A stretch of DNA of 64,000 nt from Gp6-AA40 sp036802945 (GTDB taxonomy: Bacteria > Acidobacteriota > Vicinamibacteria > Vicinamibacterales > UBA2999): assembly GCA_036802945.1 (NCBI GenBank), contig DAIRVG010000004.1:65760-129759 (forward strand). The letters are read 5' to 3'. The notes below the pieces were generated by a model. The model was not told where the DNA came from and did no database searches. It saw only the letters and a program-made list of their open reading frames with translations. Position 1 is the stretch's first letter. The number at the start of each line of letters is the position of its first letter. Made by a program: the position numbers and the translations under genes. Shown here piece after piece: positions 7,676 through 16,247 of the stretch.

Positions 7676-9757
7676 ATGCCCAGGGCCTCGATTGCGCTGC
7701 TCGTCGCTCTGCTGCTCGCCGGCGGCGCGGCAGCGCAATCACCCGACGGCCGGCAGGTCCCACGAGACCCGCCCTACCCCGATGGATTCAGCGTCGAGTA
7801 TCTCAATCGCAGCGTCGATGCCTGCACGGACTTCTACCAGTTCGCTTGCGGGAACTGGCTGACAACCCATCCGCTTCCTTCAGATCGATCGCGTTACGGC
7901 CGGATTAACGAGCTCGCCGATCGCAACGCGCGAATCGTCCGGACAATCCTGGAAAATGCCGCCGCGATGACATCCGTGCGCACGGCGAGCGAACAGAAGA
8001 TTGGTGACGCGTACGCGGCGTGCATGGATCAAAGCGCCATCGACGCCAAGGGAGCGCAACCGGTGCTTCCCATGTTGCGCGACATCGACGGCGTCAACAA
8101 CCGCGCCGATCTGATCCGCCTGGCGGCGCGATTTACCCACGACGGCTTCCCGTCCTTCCTCACGATCGGCGCCGCACCGGACGCCCATGACTCGAGCAGG
8201 TTCATCGCCACGATCGCCCAAGGGACGCTCGGTCTGCCGGACCGCGATCTCTACCTCAGGGATGACGAGCGATCCACGACGCTTCGGAAGGAATACGCGG
8301 CGCACGTGAAGAAGATGTTCGAGCTGCTCGCCGGTACCGGAGGGCGGGTCGTTTCGGACCCGTCAGACAGGGTAGCCGCGGCGGTGATCGACGTCGAGAC
8401 GGCGATCGCCCGGGCAACGCTCGACCGTGTGGCTTTCCGTGATCCGCGCCGACGCGACAATCCGACGACGCTCGCGCAACTCGCGCAGCTCGCACCCAGT
8501 ATCGACTTCCCGCTGTTCTTCCGCGGGACCGGCGCGCCGCCATTTTCCCGGCTGAACCTGCTGAACCCGCAGTACGTGCGCGACATCAACGCCGCACTTG
8601 ACACGCTGCCGCTGGCCTCGTGGAAAACCTACATGAAGTGGCGCGCCCTCGATGCGCTCGCCCCATTCATGGCATCACGCTTCGACCAGGAGCAGTTCAA
8701 CTTCAAGGGCACTGTGCTGAGCGGCCAGAAGGACATGCGGCCCCGGTGGATGCGGTGCAACGACGCTGTGGCGGGACAGCCCGGCGCTGATTCGCTCGGC
8801 GAGATCGTCGGCCAGATTTTCATGCAACAGCGGTTCGGCCCCGACGCAAAAACGCGCATGAACGAGCTCATTGCCGCGCTGCAACGCTCTCTTCGAAGCA
8901 CGCTCAGCGACCTCGACTGGATGAGCGCCGAGACGCGCGCACAGGCGCTGGCCAAGCTGGAGGCGCTGAACCGGAAGATTGGCGGGCCCGACGCGTGGCG
9001 CGACTTCAGCCGCGTGACGATCAAGCGCGACGATTACGCCGGCAATCTCGTGCGCATCGCGACCAACGAGACACAGCGGCAGCTCCAGTGGATCGGACAG
9101 CCTGTCAATCGCAGCCTCTGGCTGATGACGCCGCAGACCGTGAACGCGTACTACTCGTCACAGCTGAATGAGATCGTGTTTCCCGCCGGCATCCTCCAGC
9201 CGCCGTTCTTCGAGGCAAGCAAGGACGATGCGGTGAACTTTGGCGGCGCCGGGGCTGTGATCGGCCACGAGCTCTCTCACGGGTTCGACGACAGCGGTCG
9301 GCGCTTCGATGCGAAGGGCAACCTGACGGACTGGTGGACCCCCCCGGACGACGCGGCGTTCCGCGAGCGTGTGTCGTGCGTGGCGTCGCAGTACGGCGGG
9401 TACTCATCGATTCCTGGCGCGACGCTCAATGGCAATCTGACGCTCGGCGAAAACGTCGCGGACAACGCAGGTGTGCGTATCGCCTACTACGCGCTGATGG
9501 ACGTGCTTGCGGCCAGGGGGCCGCAACCGGCGATCGATGGGTTCACGCCGGACCAGCGCTTCTTCATCGCGTGGGCGCAGGTCTGGTGCGAGAACGCGAC
9601 CGATCAGGATTTCCGGCGGCGTGCGCAGGAAGATGTCCACGCACCCGGGCGCTGGCGCGCCAACGGCGTGCTTCAGAACTCTGATGAATTCCGGAAGGCG
9701 TTCGGGTGCCGCGCGGGAACGCCAATGGCGCCGGTTAACGTGTGCCGGGTGTGGTAG
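7676..9757 (+). CDS. M13-family (neprilysin-like) secreted metallopeptidase
   Basis: This encodes 693 aa, a typical M13 length. An N-terminal signal peptide (MPRASIALLVALLLAGGAAAQ) directs export. The zinc site is VIGHELSHGFDD (HExxH, about residue 530), with the third ligand Glu in GENVADNAG and the substrate-binding NAYYSSQLNEIVFPAGILQP. The conserved C-terminal segment CRAGTPMAPVNVCRVW is present. The ATG at 7676 is chosen because the signal peptide begins there. It probably degrades oligopeptides in the periplasm or at the surface. Its last 23 nt overlap the 3' end of the convergent esterase gene. Confidence 0.95.
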   Translation: MPRASIALLVALLLAGGAAAQSPDGRQVPRDPPYPDGFSVEYLNRSVDACTDFYQFACGNWLTTHPLPSDRSRYGRINELADRNARIVRTILENAAAMTSVRTASEQKIGDAYAACMDQSAIDAKGAQPVLPMLRDIDGVNNRADLIRLAARFTHDGFPSFLTIGAAPDAHDSSRFIATIAQGTLGLPDRDLYLRDDERSTTLRKEYAAHVKKMFELLAGTGGRVVSDPSDRVAAAVIDVETAIARATLDRVAFRDPRRRDNPTTLAQLAQLAPSIDFPLFFRGTGAPPFSRLNLLNPQYVRDINAALDTLPLASWKTYMKWRALDALAPFMASRFDQEQFNFKGTVLSGQKDMRPRWMRCNDAVAGQPGADSLGEIVGQIFMQQRFGPDAKTRMNELIAALQRSLRSTLSDLDWMSAETRAQALAKLEALNRKIGGPDAWRDFSRVTIKRDDYAGNLVRIATNETQRQLQWIGQPVNRSLWLMTPQTVNAYYSSQLNEIVFPAGILQPPFFEASKDDAVNFGGAGAVIGHELSHGFDDSGRRFDAKGNLTDWWTPPDDAAFRERVSCVASQYGGYSSIPGATLNGNLTLGENVADNAGVRIAYYALMDVLAARGPQPAIDGFTPDQRFFIAWAQVWCENATDQDFRRRAQEDVHAPGRWRANGVLQNSDEFRKAFGCRAGTPMAPVNVCRVW

Positions 9758-10385
9758 CCGCAGCGAGCCGGCGGGCCATCGGCTGAACGTATTCCCAGAT
9801 CCTCTCCGCGATGACGCGGGCGCCGGCCGCATTCGGATGCACGCCGTCATCTGAAATCAGGTCGCGATTCCCGAGGACGCCGTTCATCACGAACGGCACG
9901 AGCGGTACGCGGTACTGCGCCGCCAGCTCGTCGTACATCCGGTGGAAGTCGATCGTGTATTGCCACCCCTGCAGCGGCAGCGCTTCCATCGCGCAGAGCA
10001 GGACCTGGATATCCTGCGCCTGCGCGGCCTCGATCATCATCGCCAGGTTCGCCTTCACTTGCGGCACCGGCACGCCGCGCAGCCCGTCATTCACGCCGAG
10101 CTCGAGGATCAGGATCTGCGGCCGCTCTTCCAGCGCCGAATTGAGACGTCGAAGTGCACGCGCCGTGGTGTCGCCCGAGACACCTTTGTTGACGACGGTG
10201 ACCGGCAATCCGGCGGACTTCAGCTTTTCCTGAAGGATCGAGGGATAGGCATCCATGCGCACCAGGCGATGGCCGGAGGTGAGGCTGTCGCCGAACGCCA
10301 CGATCTTCAGCGACGCCGACGATTTCCCTGCCGCCCCGACCGGCAGCGCGGCGATCAGTGTGAGCAGAAGAACTGCTAGTACCAT
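9735..10385 (-). CDS. tesA: TesA-like SGNH/GDSL arylesterase-lysophospholipase
   Basis: This encodes 216 aa with an N-terminal signal peptide (VLLLTLIAALPVGAAG). All four SGNH blocks are visible: VAFGDSLTSGHRL (nucleophile Ser), NKGVSGDTTARAL (Gly), LELGVNDGLRG (Asn) and DDGVHPNAAGARV (Asp and His). Overall it follows E. coli TesA closely, including the ELGxNDGLRG motif. It is expected to be a periplasmic thioesterase, arylesterase or lysophospholipase. Bacterioferritin is the next gene upstream on the same strand, 23 nt away. Confidence 0.92.
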   Translation of the reverse strand: MVLAVLLLTLIAALPVGAAGKSSASLKIVAFGDSLTSGHRLVRMDAYPSILQEKLKSAGLPVTVVNKGVSGDTTARALRRLNSALEERPQILILELGVNDGLRGVPVPQVKANLAMMIEAAQAQDIQVLLCAMEALPLQGWQYTIDFHRMYDELAAQYRVPLVPFVMNGVLGNRDLISDDGVHPNAAGARVIAERIWEYVQPMARRLAAATTPGTR

Positions 10386-10408
10386 GGCTGCTTATTCAGT
10401 GTAACAGG

Positions 10409-10885
10409 TCAGCCCTTGGGTCCCTCGACGTGGAGCGTCAAGTACCGCTCGTACCCCATCTCCTTGATCTGATGGACCTGCGCCTCGAGCCAGTCCACGT
10501 GCTCTTCCTCATCCTTGAGGAGCAGCGAGAACAACTCGCGTGACGCATCGTCGCCTGCCTCGCGCGATACCTGAATGGCTTTGTTGTACATACCGACGGC
10601 ATTGATCTCGAGCGCCAGGTCGGCCTCGAGCTGGTCCTTCACGTTCCCACCGATGTTGAGGTCGAGATACTCCATCTTCGGAATCGCGTCGAGGAACAGG
10701 ATCCGCTCGAGCAGCTTCTCGGCGTGCTTCATCTCGTCGATCGACTGTTTCTTGATGTAATCGCCAAGCCCGTGATACCCCCAGTTGTGACACATCTCCG
10801 CATGCAGGAAGTACTGGTTGATTGCCGTCAGCTCCTCGCGCAGGGCCTCATTCAGGTGCGCGATCACCTTGTCGTTGCCACGCAT
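10409..10885 (-). CDS. bfr: Bacterioferritin
   Basis: This encodes 158 aa, standard Bfr size. It oxidises and stores iron in a 24-mer shell. Ferroxidase ligands match E. coli numbering: Glu18, Glu51 and His54 in SIDEMKHAEK, Glu93 in DLALEINAVG, and the Glu and His in DEEEHVDWLE. Met52 is retained, so haem binding at the subunit interface is expected. Gene order puts it just upstream of the esterase on the minus strand. Confidence 0.97.
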   Translation of the reverse strand: MRGNDKVIAHLNEALREELTAINQYFLHAEMCHNWGYHGLGDYIKKQSIDEMKHAEKLLERILFLDAIPKMEYLDLNIGGNVKDQLEADLALEINAVGMYNKAIQVSREAGDDASRELFSLLLKDEEEHVDWLEAQVHQIKEMGYERYLTLHVEGPKG

Positions 10886-10916
10886 TCGTCTTCTCCTCTT
10901 CGCAGTCCGATCGTCT

Positions 10917-10980
10917 TCAGTCTACAGTCTACCGACTACCGTTCTAGCCACGACGGTGGTCGGTAGTCGTAGTCGGTATT
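10917..10980. repeat. CAGTCTA/TAGTCGG inverted repeat array in a divergent gap
   Basis: The left part reads TCAGTCTACAGTCTACCGAC and the right part GGTCGGTAGTCGTAGTCGG, roughly complementary with period about 7 bp. It lies between bfr and the aldo/keto reductase gene. Confidence 0.6.
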
Positions 10981-11044
10981 CGAAAGATCATATGTCGGAC
11001 CGGCGGTTGCATCCGCCGGCAGGTCACGTCCCGGAGGAGCTTGA

Positions 11045-11971
11045 ATGGAGATCCCTCGTCGTCCCCTTGCAACATCTGGAGTGCTCGTATCCGCGCTCGG
11101 ATTGGGCGGCTATCACCTCGCGCTGGCGAAATCGGAGCGCGAAGCGATCCGCATCGTCCATGCGGCGATCGACGCCGGTGTCACGTTCATGGACAACGCG
11201 TGGGAATATCACGATGGACAATCGGAACAGATCATGGGGAAGGCGCTGATGGATCGCCGCGAGCAGGTGTTCCTGATGACCAAGCTCTGCACTCATGGCC
11301 GCGACAAGCGCGAGGCGATGCGGCAACTGGAACAATCGCTTCGGCGCCTCAAGACCGACTACCTCGACCTCTGGCAGATCCACGAGTGCGTCTACCACAA
11401 CGACCCGGAGCGTCATTTCATGCGCGGCGGGGCCGTCGACGCGCTCGTCGAGGCGAAGCGTCAGGGCAAAGTGCGCTTCGTCGGATTCACCGGGCACAAG
11501 GATCCGTCGATCCACCACGCGATGCTGGCGCAGCAGTTCCCTTTCGACACGTGCCAGCTTCCGCTGAACTGCTTCGACAGCTCGTTCGAGACGCGATCGT
11601 TCGAGCGCCAGGTGCTGCCGGAGCTGCTTCGCCTCGGCATCGCGCCCATCGGGATGAAGAGTCTTGGCGGTGATGGCCGGCAAGTGACGCAGAAGGTGAT
11701 CACGGCCGAGGAGGGCCTGCGCTACGCGATGAGCCTGCCGGTCATGACGACGGTGAGCGGGATCGATTCAATGCGTGTCCTGAAGCAGAACCTCAAGGTG
11801 GCGGCGGGGTTCAAGCGCATGTCGCCGCGGCAGATGGAGGCGCTCCGCGTGCGGGTTCGCGAGGAGGCCGACGACGGCCGCTTCGAGTTGTACAAGACCA
11901 CGGCGAAGCACGAGGGCCCTGTCGGGCGCAAGCAGCACGGCTTCCCGGACGATGACGACCTGTGCGCTTGA
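11045..11971 (+). CDS. Aldo/keto reductase
   Basis: This encodes 308 aa with an NADPH-dependent oxidoreductase TIM barrel. The catalytic tetrad is intact: Asp50 and Tyr55 in FMDNAWEYHDG, Lys80 in LMTKLC and His113 in LWQIHECVY. The C-terminus (KHEGPVGRKQHGFPDDD) is unusual and acidic, and the physiological substrate is unknown. GGAGGAGC precedes the ATG at good spacing. It is transcribed away from bfr and converges with the RibD_C gene across a palindromic spacer. Confidence 0.9.
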   Translation: MEIPRRPLATSGVLVSALGLGGYHLALAKSEREAIRIVHAAIDAGVTFMDNAWEYHDGQSEQIMGKALMDRREQVFLMTKLCTHGRDKREAMRQLEQSLRRLKTDYLDLWQIHECVYHNDPERHFMRGGAVDALVEAKRQGKVRFVGFTGHKDPSIHHAMLAQQFPFDTCQLPLNCFDSSFETRSFERQVLPELLRLGIAPIGMKSLGGDGRQVTQKVITAEEGLRYAMSLPVMTTVSGIDSMRVLKQNLKVAAGFKRMSPRQMEALRVRVREEADDGRFELYKTTAKHEGPVGRKQHGFPDDDDLCA

Positions 11972-11976
11972 GACGG

Positions 11977-12030
11977 GCCACGGAGGAACGCAGACACGGA
12001 GGGTATTAGATTCCGTGTCTCCGTGGCTGG
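11977..12030. repeat. CACGGAG inverted repeat in a convergent gap, terminator-like
   Basis: Left arm GCCACGGAGGAACGCAG then ACACGGA; right arm TTCCGTGTCTCCGTGGC. It spans the gap between the aldo/keto reductase and the convergent RibD_C gene and could act as a bidirectional transcription terminator. It has no long T tract. Confidence 0.65.
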
Positions 12031-12032
12031 TG

Positions 12033-12902
12033 TCATAAGGCCCGAAGGCGAGAATGCACGAAGCGGACGCCTTCCTCGCTACCGGTTCCCGCTTTCACGA
12101 GTACCGTCGCGACATCCAGCGCGCCCGTGTACATCGGCGTGTTCGACTCTCCCCCGTTGCACGGCGCGGTCGTCAGGTAGAGGTCCTGGACCAACCGCTC
12201 ATCCAGCAGGGCTGTCGCGGTCCGTCGTCCCCCTATCGCGGACACTGTCGCAATCCCGCGCGCCTTCAGCTGGTGAAGCCCTGATCGCATCGACAGCGGC
12301 TGTCCCGCATCGATCACTTCGATCCACGGACGCGTCGCGACCTGCAGGCGAAGTGATGTCGCTGCGTCTGACGTCGTCATGAGGAAGACTTGGAGCTCCG
12401 GCTCCTGGAACATGAGGCCGGTCCCGATCGACAGCGCGCTCCGGCTGCTGACAATGACCTGCGCCGGATGACGGGTGCGTCCCCGCCGCAGGCGGAGCGA
12501 TACGAGCTCCGGGTGCCAGACCGAGAACACGAGATCGTCCGCCTTTGCCGTCGTCGCGCCGGACAGCACCGCGTCGGCATCGATCCGTGAGAGGCCTTCA
12601 TAGATCAGGTGCTTGTCGGTCGCACCACCGCCAAGGCTGGACGGATCGACCGCCCCGGTATTTCCGTCGTGCGACTGGACGAACACCAGGTTGACAACCG
12701 GCACGTCGCTCTCAAACGGCTTTGGACTGCGATAGAAGTCCCCATCAAACAAGGCGCGCGACCAATCGCTTCCAATCGCGCAGAGCGGCTCGAGCACGGT
12801 GTCAGCGACGACTGTCCTGTATGGAGACAGGACAGCGGCCCTCGCCGCCTGTTCTTTCCTCCGGCAATACTCCTTGAAACGTTGGCCCGACTGTTGCGTC
12901 AT
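12033..12902 (-). CDS. RibD C-terminal-domain (dihydrofolate-reductase-fold) reductase
   Basis: This encodes 289 aa from the ATG at 12902; an upstream in-frame TTG at 12920 is less likely. About 60 N-terminal residues of unknown function precede a RibD_C domain. Visible elements are VFVQSHDGNTGAVDP, GGGATDKHLIYEGL, DADAVLSGATTAKADD and a late GGRRTATALLDERLVQDLYL. Members reduce pterin- or pyrimidine-like substrates with NADPH. No deaminase domain and no other riboflavin gene is nearby, so a role in riboflavin synthesis is uncertain. Confidence 0.78.
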   Translation of the reverse strand: MTQQSGQRFKEYCRRKEQAARAAVLSPYRTVVADTVLEPLCAIGSDWSRALFDGDFYRSPKPFESDVPVVNLVFVQSHDGNTGAVDPSSLGGGATDKHLIYEGLSRIDADAVLSGATTAKADDLVFSVWHPELVSLRLRRGRTRHPAQVIVSSRSALSIGTGLMFQEPELQVFLMTTSDAATSLRLQVATRPWIEVIDAGQPLSMRSGLHQLKARGIATVSAIGGRRTATALLDERLVQDLYLTTAPCNGGESNTPMYTGALDVATVLVKAGTGSEEGVRFVHSRLRAL

Positions 12903-12959
12903 GGTTGGTTCAAACGGCAAACCTCAGACCGAAACACTGGAACGACCGGATGGAGGCCG

Positions 12960-12965
12960 TAAAAT
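12960..12965 (+). promoter_or_regulatory. -10-like TAAAAT, leaderless spacing
   Basis: TAAAAT ends 6 nt before the ATG at 12972. No ribosome binding site fits between them. Confidence 0.4.
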
Positions 12966-12971
12966 CGAATC

Positions 12972-13568
12972 ATGAAGAAGACATTATTTGTGGTTGCGCT
13001 GACAATGACGGCGCCCGTCGCGTTCGCGCAGAACGCGTCGCAGGTGCAGAAACTCTTCGAGGCTGGTCAATACCAGCGCGTCGTCGAATCAGCTCAGCCT
13101 GACGGCGATCCCGCTGTGCTTTATGCAGCGGCACAAAGTCACCAGAAACTTGGCGAAACGGATCGGGCGGTCGAGACGTACGGCGCGCTCGCGAGCCGTG
13201 ATGAAGGTAACGCATGGCATTTCATCGGCCTGTCCGGCCAGCAGTTGCTGGGTAACGATCTGAATGCGGCGGTCGAATCAGCGCGCCGCGCAGTGGAGCT
13301 TGGCCCCGACATGGCCGAGGCACATTACCAGCTTGGCCTCGTGCTCGCGAAGCGCGAGGAATGGGCGCCGGCTGCAACGGAATTCGACAGAGTCACCGAG
13401 CTCAATCCGTCGAACGCGTATGCGTATTACTACGGTGGGCTGATGCACTACCGGGCGAACCGGCCCGACCAGATGGCGATTCATTTCGACCGCTTCCTGA
13501 AACTGGCGCCTGATGCGCCGGAACGGCCCGAAGTCATGTCGATCATGAGGACGGTGCGGGGACGATAG
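12972..13568 (+). CDS. Exported tetratricopeptide-repeat protein
   Basis: This encodes 198 aa. The signal peptide is MKKTLFVVALTMTAPVAFAQ. Helical TPR-like repeats follow, with consensus-type segments AVESARRAVELGPDMAEAHY, QLGLVLAKREEWAPAATEFD and RVTELNPSNAYAYYYGGLMH. It is probably a periplasmic protein-interaction scaffold with no enzymatic motif. It converges on the TamB-TamA gene across a hairpin array. Confidence 0.82.
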   Translation: MKKTLFVVALTMTAPVAFAQNASQVQKLFEAGQYQRVVESAQPDGDPAVLYAAAQSHQKLGETDRAVETYGALASRDEGNAWHFIGLSGQQLLGNDLNAAVESARRAVELGPDMAEAHYQLGLVLAKREEWAPAATEFDRVTELNPSNAYAYYYGGLMHYRANRPDQMAIHFDRFLKLAPDAPERPEVMSIMRTVRGR

Positions 13569-13573
13569 ACGTA

Positions 13574-13690
13574 TTCGCGATTTAGTGATTTCGTGATTAG
13601 TGATTGGTGATTCGCGATCGGTGATTTCACGTCACACGATCGCAATCACGAATCACCAAATCACTCATCACCAAGCGCAGATCACAAATC
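13574..13690. repeat. GTGATT heptamer inverted array in a convergent gap
   Basis: The left half is rich in GTGATT (GTGATTTCGTGATTAGTGAT) and the right half in AATCAC (CAATCACGAATCACCAAATC), so the strand can fold into a long hairpin. It fills the gap between two stop codons and reaches the minus-strand stop at 13691. Confidence 0.85.
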
Positions 13691-16147
13691 CTAGAAAGCC
13701 TGTCCAATTCCAACCTCCCACCGGCTCGATGGCTTGCCCGCGCCCCACACGACCTTCCCGTAGTCCGCGCGCAGCAGCGCAAACGGCGTCGATAGCCGCA
13801 GGCCGAAGCCGATGGAACCGGTTAGATCATTCAGCCTGATTCCACTCGGCTGCGCGAACACGTTACCAGCGTCTACGAATCCGACGCCCCGCAGCCACTT
13901 GTAGATAGGAACGCGGGCTTCCTGGTTCAACACAAGTAACGCCTGTCCACCGACGGGGCCGAAAAAGTCCTGTGGGCCCAGCGAGTCCTCGGGAACGCCG
14001 CGTACGGTCCGCGCACCTCCCGCGAAGAATCGCTCGGACGGAACCACTTCCTGACCGCCAAATCCCCAGGCCGCGCCGAATCGTGCCGCCGAAGCAAAGA
14101 CCACTTGATGCCAGGATTCAAAGGCGTACGCCTGTCCTACGTACCTTGTGAAGCGGAACTCCGACCCCAGCGACTCTGGCGCGTACGTTGCGCTCGCTGA
14201 CAGCAGCAGCCCGCGCCTGGCGTCTAGCGGATCATCTCTCGTGTCCCACGCCGCTGCGCCGGTCAGTCGGGCTATTGCCGTGCTGACGTCAAAGTCCGGG
14301 AAGCCGGGAACCGACGCAGCGACGACCGTGTGATTGCGTTCGAACGTGTACGCGAGTGACAGGCTCAAATCATCGACGAGGTTCGCCTGCTGCCCCAAAG
14401 AGATACTGCTGGTGTCTGCGGTGCGGCCCGCCGCGAATTCTTTGCTAGCCCGTTCGATCGCCAGAGTCGACTGGATCGGCAACGACATCAGCGTCGATGC
14501 GCTCAGGAATCCACGCGTGGAACGTTCGCGACGTTGGTACTCCACGGCGCCGCCAACACTGACGGCGCGACCGAACAGCGTGCGGCGAGTCACATCGGCC
14601 GAGAGGCCCGGCACGACCTGCCGGCTTTCGAGGCTCGTCTCTGACCGTTCCTCTGTCACGACGAAGCCGTAGCGGAGCCGAAGCGCCGGCCACGCTTCGA
14701 CGACAACACGAACGCGCATCGGCTCCAAGGAAATATCCCCACCGGGCGCACGCTCGATCTCTTCGGTGGTCACGTCCACCCGTCGGAAAAGGCCAGTATC
14801 GAACACCTGCGACCGCGCGCGCACCAGGTCATCGGGGTACATGGGGCCGCCGATCGTCAGCCCCATCGCTCGAGTGATCACATCGGCATCGACGCCGCTG
14901 TTCCCGGAGACCACAACGTCACCGATCGTCTGACGTGGCCCTTCTTGAATCGTGAAGCGGATGTCGGCCCGCGGCTCCGAGGGACGGACCGTCGCGGCGG
15001 GCGTGACCATCGCCAGAGGAAACCCGCGCTGGCGATAGAACGCGACCAGCCTGTCTCGGGCGGCATCAACCGCCAGCGGGTCATAGGGAGCACCCGTCAT
15101 GAAACCGGCGACATTTTCCAAGTCGTAAACCGGAAGGACGCGGGCCCCATCGATGGCGACCATCCCGATTCGAACTGAAGGCCCTGAGTCGACGGTCACC
15201 GGCACAATGGCCAAATCGCCTTCGAACAACGGGGTACCGACTGAGACCTTCGCGCGCAGGTAACCGCGCGATCGCAGGTAGTCCGTGAGCTCGCGCACGA
15301 CGACGCCAGGATCCTGAATGACCTGCTCGGCGAGGCGACGCTCGGCGACGCGCGCCTCGAGGTCCCTCGTCAGCTCCTCGTCGGCCAATTGGATACGAAT
15401 GCGTGTCTCTCTGCTCCGATTTCCGGGCATGGCTTCGATCAGCAGCCTCTTGATGTCGGCCTCCGCAACAACGCGGGCCGTCACCATCGGCTGGACGTAA
15501 CCTTGCTCCACCAGGGTGTCTTTGACGATCTGCGTCGCCTCATCGACCAGGAACTCGTCGAAGATCGACCCCGCCCACGCATTCTCCAGCCGCTGCACGA
15601 CGTTACGGTCGAGCTCGACACCCGTCACCGTGATGGCCGTCCGAGGCCCGGCGTCAATCGCGTAAGTCAACGTCACCGCCTCGCCGGCGGTCATCCGGCT
15701 TGCGTTGACCCGCGCCGCAAGATGTTCATTCTGGTGATAGAAGGCCTCGAGTCGGTCGCGATCGTCCTGCCACCGCCCGAAGTCAAACCGGTCGCCAGCC
15801 TTCAGCCGTAACAACCCGCGCAGTCGATCCTCGGGAAACGCAAGCTGTCCGGTGATGACGACATCAGCGACGCGGCCTGGCGTCGAGCCCAGTAACGGAA
15901 GCGACCGAGCAACAGCGGGGGCGGAGGCCGAGGCGGCAGTCGGAGCGGGAGCAGCGGCGCCGCCGAAAGACATGTCGTGACGGAATCCATAGGACCGGAG
16001 ATCGTCGTCACCGGAGACGACGCGTACCTCAGCGCGTCGCAGCGGCAGGTACTCGACGATCCACGTCTGCGCCGCTGCATCGCGAAGGCTCTGCGAAAAC
16101 GTGAGGTCGACGTTGCGCCCAAGGCTCTTGCCAAACGTGAGCCGTGA
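13691..16147 (-). CDS. TamB C-terminus fused to TamA-like POTRA/Omp85 protein (5' side cut by N gap)
   Basis: The frame is open from the N gap to the stop, 818 aa. Residues 1-63 read as the end of a TamB/DUF490 domain (RLTFGKSLGRNVDLTFSQSL ... SYGFRHDMSFGG). An Ala/Pro-rich linker of about 28 residues follows, then about five POTRA domains (first VADVVITGQLAFPEDRLRG, last IGDVVVSGNSGVDADVITRA). The Omp85 barrel contains the L6-type motif FFAGGARTVRGVPEDSLGP and ends SSRWEVGIGQAF. There is no signal peptide before the POTRAs; the internal Met at 15973 lies inside the TamB signature. So the outer-membrane barrel is made as the C-terminal part of a TamB-TamA polypeptide. Family knowledge: TamB spans the periplasm and docks on TamA POTRAs. 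Confidence 0.85.
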   Translation of the reverse strand, partial: SRLTFGKSLGRNVDLTFSQSLRDAAAQTWIVEYLPLRRAEVRVVSGDDDLRSYGFRHDMSFGGAAAPAPTAASASAPAVARSLPLLGSTPGRVADVVITGQLAFPEDRLRGLLRLKAGDRFDFGRWQDDRDRLEAFYHQNEHLAARVNASRMTAGEAVTLTYAIDAGPRTAITVTGVELDRNVVQRLENAWAGSIFDEFLVDEATQIVKDTLVEQGYVQPMVTARVVAEADIKRLLIEAMPGNRSRETRIRIQLADEELTRDLEARVAERRLAEQVIQDPGVVVRELTDYLRSRGYLRAKVSVGTPLFEGDLAIVPVTVDSGPSVRIGMVAIDGARVLPVYDLENVAGFMTGAPYDPLAVDAARDRLVAFYRQRGFPLAMVTPAATVRPSEPRADIRFTIQEGPRQTIGDVVVSGNSGVDADVITRAMGLTIGGPMYPDDLVRARSQVFDTGLFRRVDVTTEEIERAPGGDISLEPMRVRVVVEAWPALRLRYGFVVTEERSETSLESRQVVPGLSADVTRRTLFGRAVSVGGAVEYQRRERSTRGFLSASTLMSLPIQSTLAIERASKEFAAGRTADTSSISLGQQANLVDDLSLSLAYTFERNHTVVAASVPGFPDFDVSTAIARLTGAAAWDTRDDPLDARRGLLLSASATYAPESLGSEFRFTRYVGQAYAFESWHQVVFASAARFGAAWGFGGQEVVPSERFFAGGARTVRGVPEDSLGPQDFFGPVGGQALLVLNQEARVPIYKWLRGVGFVDAGNVFAQPSGIRLNDLTGSIGFGLRLSTPFALLRADYGKVVWGAGKPSSRWEVGIGQAF

Positions 16148-16247
16148 NNNNNNNNNNNNNNNNNNNNNNNNNNNNNNNNNNNNNNNNNNNNNNNNNNNNN
16201 NNNNNNNNNNNNNNNNNNNNNNNNNNNNNNNNNNNNNNNNNNNNNNN
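16148..16247. other. Assembly gap (100 N)
   Basis: Exactly 100 N, a scaffold placeholder whose true length is unknown. It interrupts the TamB C-terminal domain. The reading frames on the two sides differ, which has no meaning across a gap of arbitrary size. Confidence 0.99.

Noticed and set aside
15973..15975. Met at 15973 as an independent TamA start
   Set aside because: It lies inside the TamB signature (FRHDMSFGG), the frame is open upstream to the gap, and no signal peptide follows.
15802..16147. Continuation of the TamB frame across the N gap as first computed (CDALRYASS...)
   Set aside because: The 100-N gap has arbitrary length, so frame is not preserved; the correct post-gap frame carries the TamB C-terminal signature.
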